Assembly (NCBI RefSeq): GCF_023016805.1 | Contig: NZ_JALKCH010000015.1 | Span: forward strand, 38,863-102,862 | Length of the DNA stretch: 64,000 nucleotides | Reading direction: 5' to 3' | From: Ancylobacter crimeensis | Lineage (GTDB): Bacteria; Pseudomonadota; Alphaproteobacteria; Rhizobiales; Xanthobacteraceae | The notes under the pieces: generated by a model | What the model was told of the DNA's origin: nothing | Databases searched by the model: none | What the model saw: the letters and a program-made list of their open reading frames with translations, nothing else | Translations under genes and position numbers: made by a program | Shown here: positions 58,926 to 64,000 of the stretch, piece after piece | Position numbering within the stretch: position 1 is the first letter of the stretch | How the letters are laid out: every line of letters begins with the position of its first letter

Positions 58926-60128
58926 ATGGCGAAGAATTCAGCGTCGGACGGCAGCAATGCCCGCTGGGAGAACCAGGAGGTCGATACGCGGCTGGTCACG
59001 CTTGGCCGCGACCCAGCCCGGTTCGACGGTTTCGTGAACACGCCCGTGGTGCGCGGTTCGACCGTGCTCTCCCCCACCGTCGCCGATCTCGAAGGCCACA
59101 CCGGCCGCTATTCCTATGGCCGGCGCGGCAACCCGACGCTCGAGGGCATCGAGGCGGCACTCGCCGCGCTCGACGGCGGGACCGGCGTGGTGCTCACCCC
59201 CTCGGGCCTCTCGGCCTGCAGCCTCGCTCTGCTCTCCTGCCTGCGCGCGGGCGATCACCTCCTGATGACCGACAGCGTCTACCAGCCGACGCGGCGGGTC
59301 TGTGCCACCGTGCTGAAGGGCTTCGGCATCGAGACGACCTTCTATGATCCCCTCGTCGGCGGCGGCATCGCCGCCCTGCTGCGGCCGAATACCGGCGCGA
59401 TCTTCATGGAGTCGCCCGGCTCGCAGAGCTTCGAGATGCAGGACGTGCCGGCCATCGTCGCCGTGGCGAAGGCCCATGGCGTCACCACGCTGATCGACAA
59501 CACCTGGGCAACGCCGCTCTACTACCGCCCGCACGAGCAGGGCGTGGACCTCGCCATCCAGGCCGGCACCAAATATCTGGGCGGCCATTCCGACCTCAAT
59601 CTCGGCGTGATCTCGGCCAATGAGGCGCTGTGGCCGCGGCTCAAGGCGATGCATGGCGATCTCGGCATCACCGTCGCCCCGGAGGACGCCTTCCTCGCCG
59701 CGCGCGGCCTGCGCACGCTGAAGGTGCGGCTGGAGCGCCACCAATCCTCCGCGCTCACCATTGCGAGCTGGCTCGCCGGCCGGCCGGAGGTGTTGAAGGT
59801 GCTGCATCCGGCCCTGCCCTCCGACCCCGGCCACGCCATCTGGCGCCGGGATTTCTCGGGCGCGAGCGGGCTGTTCAGCATCATCCTGAAGCCTGTGCCG
59901 AAGGCCGGCGTCGACGCGCTGCTCGACAGCCTGAAGCTGTTCGGCCTCGGCTATAGCTGGGGCGGGTTCGAGAGCCTCGCCATTCCCTTCGACTGCGCGA
60001 GCTACCGCACCGCGACGGCCTGGGCGCCGGGCGGGCCGGGCGTGCGACTGCATATCGGTCTGGAAGACCCGGAAGATTTGATCGCCGACCTCACCCAAGG
60101 CTTCGCCGCGCTGCAGGCGGCGTGCTGA
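58926..60128 (+). CDS. metC: Cystathionine beta-lyase / trans-sulfuration PLP enzyme
   Basis: The 400-residue enzyme of the Cys/Met metabolism PLP family has YSYGRRGNPTLEGIEAALAAL near residues 59-79, SGLSACSLALLS, LIDNTWATPLYYRP with the PLP-binding Asp, and the Schiff-base Lys in AGTKYLGGHSD near 218. The FESLAIPF ending is typical of MetC. It cleaves cystathionine to homocysteine. Alternatives within the family cannot be excluded. Divergent from aapJ. Confidence 0.9.
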   Translation: MAKNSASDGSNARWENQEVDTRLVTLGRDPARFDGFVNTPVVRGSTVLSPTVADLEGHTGRYSYGRRGNPTLEGIEAALAALDGGTGVVLTPSGLSACSLALLSCLRAGDHLLMTDSVYQPTRRVCATVLKGFGIETTFYDPLVGGGIAALLRPNTGAIFMESPGSQSFEMQDVPAIVAVAKAHGVTTLIDNTWATPLYYRPHEQGVDLAIQAGTKYLGGHSDLNLGVISANEALWPRLKAMHGDLGITVAPEDAFLAARGLRTLKVRLERHQSSALTIASWLAGRPEVLKVLHPALPSDPGHAIWRRDFSGASGLFSIILKPVPKAGVDALLDSLKLFGLGYSWGGFESLAIPFDCASYRTATAWAPGGPGVRLHIGLEDPEDLIADLTQGFAALQAAC

Positions 60129-60170
60129 AGGGCGAAGCATGAGGAGACAAGGCGTAAGGAGGCGCGGCGA

Positions 60171-61958
60171 CTACCAGTCGCGCCGGCTGGCGCGGTAGAG
60201 CGCGATGCGTACCCTCCGGCCGGTGTTCATGTTGAAGCCGCGCAGGTCCTGCCCGCGCATGATGTGCAGGCCCAGCGCCTCGGCCCTCAGCGCGAAGCGC
60301 CGTTCCTCGCGCCTTTCCACCAAAGCGGCGCGGCACCCGCCTTCGCCGAGGAACTCCGCCGCCGCCGGCGCCTCCATGTAGTGCACCGGCCCGGCGAGCT
60401 GAAACATCAGGCTCGGTTCGCTGTAGCCCACGGCTGCGATCTCCGCAGGCCGGCCCCCGCAGGCCGCGCCCGCCGCCATCGCGGCAAGCCGGGGCGAGAT
60501 CCACACGCTGTCCATGCGCGGCAGGATGAGGTGCATCACCCCGAAGCCGGAGATCAGCATGCCGGCGATGCCGAGCAGCGCCGCGCGGTCCAGCCCGTAA
60601 TCGCGCGCATAGGTCGCTGCGGTCACGAGGAAGAAGAAGCCGGCGATCAGCAGCGGCCAGGCGAGCAGCGAGGTGGTGCCGTCGAACACCGCGAGCCCCA
60701 GCAGCACCGCCACCGCGATGGCGGCGCCGACGATCGGCCACAGCCAGAGCAGCCGCACCAGCCGGGTATTGGCGATCGCCATGGCTCCGCGCTCCATGGC
60801 GAGCGCGATCAATATCGCGATGGCCGGAAAGGTCGGCACAACATTGCCGGCGAGCTTGGCCGGCACCAGCTCGAACACGATCCAGGCCGGCACGATCCAC
60901 ACCAGCAGCGCGCGCACTGCCCTCAGCCGGCGCGCCTTCCACACGATCGGCACCGCCAGCGCGGCGAGCGGCGCCGCCGGCCAGAACAGGCCCCAGAACA
61001 TCAGGAGATAGATACCGGGCGGCCCGACGAGACCGCGCTGGTCCGGCGCCACCCGGCCCACCGCCTGCTGCACCGCCCCGGCGGCGGATTCCGCCGAAAG
61101 ATGGCGCGCATAGGCCCAGAGGCCGGCGATGACGGCAAGCGCGATCAGTCCGCGCAACGGGGCCAGCACCCGCAGGAAGCGCGGCGAACGGTCCAGCGCG
61201 ACCAGCCCGGCGACGGCGAACGCGGGATAGAGCGGAGCCTGAAGGCCCTTCACCACCAGCGCAACGCACAGCGCGCCCCAGAAGATCAGCGCGAGGCGAC
61301 TGTCCACCGAATCGCCGCCCTGTCGGGGCGCCTCGTCGTCGAACAGCAGGGGACGCTCGCGATGGGCGGCGAGATAGGCACGACCGAGCGCACCGGTCAT
61401 CGCGGCGATGGCGGCGAGGAAGATGGCCTCCGGAATGGCGAGCCGCGCCCCGACATCGAGCGCCGCCGATGATGCGATGAAGATGCCCGCCAGCGTCGCT
61501 CCGGGCCGCCCGACAAAGCCGAGCGCCGCCCAGAAAACGAGCAGCACAGCCGCCACTGCACCGGCCAGCGATGGTATCCGGTAGAGCCAGATGGTGCGGG
61601 TGGCGTCCGGCACGCCCAGCGCCTCGCCGGTTTTCACCACCACGGCCTGAACCCAGTGGAGCGCCAGCGGGCGCGTGTGATTCGGCTCGTCGCCGATTCG
61701 CGCGACCGTATAGGCGCCGGTCTCGACCATCTGCCGGGTGATCTGGGCGAAGCGCGCCTCGTCGCGGTCGACGGGCGGCAGGGCGAAGAAGCCGGGCAGG
61801 AAGGCCACCGCGCACAGTCCGAGAAGCAGCGTCACCGCGCGCCGGTTGCTGCCGATCGCCCAGGCGAAGAGTGCGGCGATGGCCCCGGCCGCCCCACGGC
61901 CATAGGCATTCACACGAATGCCCCGCGGGCGCTCACGCCCCATCACCGTCTGCACCAT
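60171..61958 (-). CDS. ArnT-like (GT83) membrane glycosyltransferase
   Basis: The 595-residue protein has about 12 membrane helices and the PMT/ArnT-type first loop PPVDRDEARFAQITRQMVETG with the acidic pair, and GDEPNHTRPLALHWVQA after it. Such enzymes transfer sugars from undecaprenyl or dolichyl phosphate on the periplasmic side, for instance onto lipid A; the sugar and acceptor here are unknown. It ends in a soluble C-terminal domain of about 100 residues. Start MVQTVMGRERP is chosen; upstream residues are low complexity. Confidence 0.85.
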   Translation of the reverse strand: MVQTVMGRERPRGIRVNAYGRGAAGAIAALFAWAIGSNRRAVTLLLGLCAVAFLPGFFALPPVDRDEARFAQITRQMVETGAYTVARIGDEPNHTRPLALHWVQAVVVKTGEALGVPDATRTIWLYRIPSLAGAVAAVLLVFWAALGFVGRPGATLAGIFIASSAALDVGARLAIPEAIFLAAIAAMTGALGRAYLAAHRERPLLFDDEAPRQGGDSVDSRLALIFWGALCVALVVKGLQAPLYPAFAVAGLVALDRSPRFLRVLAPLRGLIALAVIAGLWAYARHLSAESAAGAVQQAVGRVAPDQRGLVGPPGIYLLMFWGLFWPAAPLAALAVPIVWKARRLRAVRALLVWIVPAWIVFELVPAKLAGNVVPTFPAIAILIALAMERGAMAIANTRLVRLLWLWPIVGAAIAVAVLLGLAVFDGTTSLLAWPLLIAGFFFLVTAATYARDYGLDRAALLGIAGMLISGFGVMHLILPRMDSVWISPRLAAMAAGAACGGRPAEIAAVGYSEPSLMFQLAGPVHYMEAPAAAEFLGEGGCRAALVERREERRFALRAEALGLHIMRGQDLRGFNMNTGRRVRIALYRASRRDW

Positions 61959-62125
61959 CGCGCGTCGTTCCGTCCGCCGGGGCCATTCCCATGGTGGGCG
62001 CCCCGTCGCGAAACCATAGCAGAAAGCGGATGTCCGGCTGTGCCCGGCCGGCCACAGGCCCGCGGCCGTGCGCGGCGCAGGGCGAACGTTCCGGGGCCAC
62101 GGCCCGGTTCGCCCCGGTCGCCAGG

Positions 62126-62157
62126 AAAAGGCCGGAGGCGGCATCCCGCTTCCGGCC
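62126..62157 (-). terminator. Terminator after dksA
   Basis: Twelve-base stem with one wobble (GGCCGGAAGCGG / CCGCCTCCGGCC read on the - strand) around a 4-base loop, followed by TTTT. It lies 21 bases past the dksA stop. Confidence 0.85.
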
Positions 62158-62178
62158 CCGTGTTATTGGCCTCGTGTC

Positions 62179-62595
62179 TCAGTCGTCGCGATAGACCCGC
62201 TCGCGCCGCTCGTGCCGCTCCTGCGCCTCGATGGAGAGCGTCGCGATCGGCCGCGCCTCCAGGCGCTTGAGCGAGATCGGCTCGCCGGTTTCCTCGCAAT
62301 AGCCGTAGCTGCCATCCTCGATGCGATCGAGCGCGGCGTCTATCTTCGCAATCAGCTTGCGCTGGCGATCGCGTGCCCGAAGCTCGATCGCGCGGTCAGT
62401 CTCGGAAGACGCCCGATCCGCCAGATCGGGGTGATTCTGATTCTCGTCCTGAAGGTGCTGAAGCGTCTCTTTCGCCTCGCGCAGGATGTCGTCCTTCCAG
62501 TTGAGCAGCTTGTTGCGGAAATATTCCCGCTGCCGCTCATTCATGAAGGGTTCGTCCTCGCGGGGGCGATACTCCTCGTCGATCTCGACCGACAT
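62179..62595 (-). CDS. dksA: RNA polymerase-binding transcription factor DksA
   Basis: The 138-residue protein has the DksA coiled coil (about residues 20-95: MNERQREYFRNKLLNWKDDI through DRQRKLIAKIDAALDRIEDG) with DRASSETDRA near the tip, and the C-terminal zinc-finger fold as YGYCEETGEPISLKRLEARP. Only one Cys of the usual four remains, with Glu/Thr, Ser and Ala in place of the others, as in several alphaproteobacterial DksA proteins. It alters RNA polymerase promoter kinetics with ppGpp. The frame upstream is a shadow of the antisense MoxR gene. Confidence 0.95.
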   Translation of the reverse strand: MSVEIDEEYRPREDEPFMNERQREYFRNKLLNWKDDILREAKETLQHLQDENQNHPDLADRASSETDRAIELRARDRQRKLIAKIDAALDRIEDGSYGYCEETGEPISLKRLEARPIATLSIEAQERHERRERVYRDD

Positions 62596-62862
62596 CGGCT
62601 TTCGTCCTCGTCCTTGGGGGGAGAACCCGGCCCTCGCGGGACAGGTCCGCCTGGAGCCCCTCTCGGGCGCACGCTTATAGCGTTCCGATATCGACGGCAC
62701 AACTGCCCGAAATGTCATGCGGACGCCACGAAATGGTGGATTTTTCAGCAGGTTGCGCGAAAGAAGGAGGCAAAGCAGCCGCGACGTACCGTCCGCTGTC
62801 GGGACGGCTCCATTCACCCTATGCTGCCCACCCCGCAGCATCGGCAGAGGGAAGGCCCCTTC

Positions 62863-63708
62863 ATGCGCTTCACCGGAACGACCGGCTACATCGCCACCGA
62901 CGACCTGCGAATCGCGGTGAATGCGGCCATCGTGCTGGAGCGCCCGCTGCTTGTGAAGGGCGAGCCGGGCACCGGCAAGACCGTGCTGGCCGCCGAGATC
63001 GCCCGTTCGCTGAAGGCCCCGCTGATCGAGTGGCACGTGAAGTCCACAACCCGCGCCGCGCAGGGCCTCTATGAATATGACGCGGTCTCGCGCCTGCGCG
63101 ACGGGCAGCTCGGCGATCCGAAAGTGTCGGACATCTCGAACTATATCCGCCGCGGCAAGCTCTGGGAGGCCTTCGTCGCCCCCGAGCGCCCGGTGCTGCT
63201 GATCGACGAGATCGACAAGGCCGACATCGAGTTCCCCAACGACCTGCTGCAGGAACTCGACCGGATGGAGTTCCACGTCTACGAGACCGGCGAGAGCGTG
63301 CGTGCCGTGCGGCGGCCGGTGATCATCATCACCTCGAACAATGAGAAGGAGCTGCCGGACGCCTTCCTGCGCCGCTGCTTCTTCCACTATATCCGCTTCC
63401 CCGACGCGGCGACGATGGAGGCGATCGTCGATGCGCACTATCCCGGTATCAAGCCGCGGCTGGTCGCGGAGGCGCTGCGGCTGTTCTATGAGCTGCGCGA
63501 CGTGCCGGGGCTGAAGAAGAAGCCGTCCACCTCCGAACTGCTGGACTGGCTGAAGCTGCTGGTGAACGAAGATGTCGCGCCGGAGACCCTGCGCGAGCGC
63601 GACCCGCGCCGCCTCATCCCCCCGCTTGCCGGCGCGCTCGTGAAGAACGAGCAGGACACCCATCTGCTGGAGCGCCTCGCCTTCATGGCCCGGCGCGAGG
63701 CCCGCTAA
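62863..63708 (+). CDS. MoxR-family AAA+ ATPase
   Basis: The 281-residue ATPase has Walker A GEPGTGKT (residues 36-43), Walker B LLIDEIDKAD near 110, sensor 1 ITSNNEKELPDAFLRR with the Arg finger, and a C-terminal lid. The CoxD-like members of MoxR usually act as chaperones with a VWA-domain partner (CoxE). No such partner follows in the window; the next gene is on the other strand. The start at MRFTGTTGY is the family N-terminus. Confidence 0.92.
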   Translation: MRFTGTTGYIATDDLRIAVNAAIVLERPLLVKGEPGTGKTVLAAEIARSLKAPLIEWHVKSTTRAAQGLYEYDAVSRLRDGQLGDPKVSDISNYIRRGKLWEAFVAPERPVLLIDEIDKADIEFPNDLLQELDRMEFHVYETGESVRAVRRPVIIITSNNEKELPDAFLRRCFFHYIRFPDAATMEAIVDAHYPGIKPRLVAEALRLFYELRDVPGLKKKPSTSELLDWLKLLVNEDVAPETLRERDPRRLIPPLAGALVKNEQDTHLLERLAFMARREAR

Positions 63709-63760
63709 GCGTTTCGAGCGAAACAGATGCCGGTCGCGTGAAGAAAATGCGGCCTGTCGG
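63709..63760. repeat. Dispersed palindromic repeat, copy B (inverted relative to copy A)
   Basis: Directly after the MoxR stop the sequence reads GCGTTTCGAGCGAAACAGAT, then CGGTCGCGTGAAGAAAATGCG. Its reverse complement aligns with 53610-53655, sharing CGCATT-TCTTCA-GCGA-CCG and the CGCTC end. Confidence 0.55.
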
Positions 63761-63775
63761 TATGTTAGACGCAAA

Positions 63776-63806
63776 AAGGGCGCTCCCGTTCGGGAGCGCC
63801 CCTTTT
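63776..63806. terminator. Bidirectional terminator between the MoxR gene and the edge gene
   Basis: Perfect 11-base stem GGGCGCTCCCG / CGGGAGCGCCC with TT loop, an A-tract before and TTTTT after. Confidence 0.9.
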
Positions 63807-63826
63807 TGTGTTCAGGCAACGTCGGC

Positions 63827-64000
63827 TCAGTTGGACGAGCGGGCGTTCTGCAGGACCTGCTGGTTGATCGCCGCATTGGCGTTCGCAGCATCGGCGACCG
63901 GGGCAGCAAAGGCAGCGTTGCGGCCTTCGGTCAGGGTCTGGGTCTGCGCGGGACGGCCATAGAGGCTGGGGTCACGGCCGCCATCGGCATAGGCGGAAAC
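63827..64000 (-). CDS. Hypothetical protein, C-terminal 57 residues only
   Basis: The - strand frame enters from the right edge and ends at TGA 63827-63829. It reads VSAYADGGRDPSLYGRPAQT then an Ala/Asn-rich stretch ending LQNARSSN. No family is recognised; composition suggests a secreted or flexible protein. The strong terminator just beyond its stop supports a real gene. Confidence 0.6.
   Translation of the reverse strand, partial: VSAYADGGRDPSLYGRPAQTQTLTEGRNAAFAAPVADAANANAAINQQVLQNARSSN

Noticed and set aside
62596..63909. Long upstream extension of the dksA frame.
   Set aside because: It is the complement of the MoxR ATPase gene, which has full AAA+ motifs on the + strand.

Overview
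This is a GC-rich (about two-thirds G+C by eye), gene-dense chromosomal stretch of an alphaproteobacterium, most probably of the Hyphomicrobiales (Rhizobiales). The evidence is the combination of a PopZ-type pole organiser, an ExoR-type Sel1 periplasmic regulator, the aapJQMP general amino-acid transporter, a eukaryote-type NADP isocitrate dehydrogenase, and the gene order argS / SPOR protein / nagZ / scpA / scpB / tatABC / serS / surE, which is typical of that group. A genus cannot be named from sequence alone; a Xanthobacteraceae-like genome is plausible. I see no rRNA, CRISPR array, prophage, integrase or complete insertion sequence.

Layout. 1-3.7 kb: end of purQ, purL, a BolA-family gene, grxD and a DUF1801 gene on the + strand. 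3.7-7.8 kb: rpsD, a lytic murein transglycosylase, murI and a TrmJ-like RNA methyltransferase on the - strand. 8.0-9.3 kb: icd (+). 9.3-24.3 kb: a long - strand block with a cyclic-nucleotide-gated channel, surE, serS, tatC, tatB, tatA, an orphan iron-type ABC ATPase, scpB, scpA, nagZ, a SPOR protein, argS and dgt. 24.4-26.3 kb: erpA, a nucleosidase and xthA (+). 26.4-36.1 kb: exoR, ilvD, an MgtC-family gene, valS, popZ, tolC and pcm (-). 36.4-39.8 kb: tRNA-Cys, an ABC exporter, tRNA-Asn, and small stress-type genes of the GlsB and YidB families.

40.1-48.7 kb is the accessory-looking part. Two related FMN-dependent (LLM, NtaA/DszA-type) monooxygenases, two flavin reductases, an amino-acid-type ABC importer and a divergent LysR regulator sit in two convergent operons. 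The importer's ATPase gene carries a clear single-base frameshift. The set looks like an uptake-and-oxidative-cleavage system for an amino-acid-like compound, possibly an S- or N-substituted amino acid. The substrate is unknown and this is the best candidate in the window for something undescribed.

48.7-64 kb: a secreted hypothetical, photolyase, then cysK-alaX-sseA (+), aapJQMP (-), metC (+), an ArnT-like glycosyltransferase and dksA (-), a MoxR-type AAA ATPase (+), and the end of a small Ala/Asn-rich - strand gene cut by the window edge. cysK, sseA and metC give this end a sulfur-amino-acid flavour that may relate to the neighbouring monooxygenase cluster. Two degenerate copies of one dispersed palindromic repeat lie at the 3' ends of sseA and of the MoxR gene, in opposite orientations.
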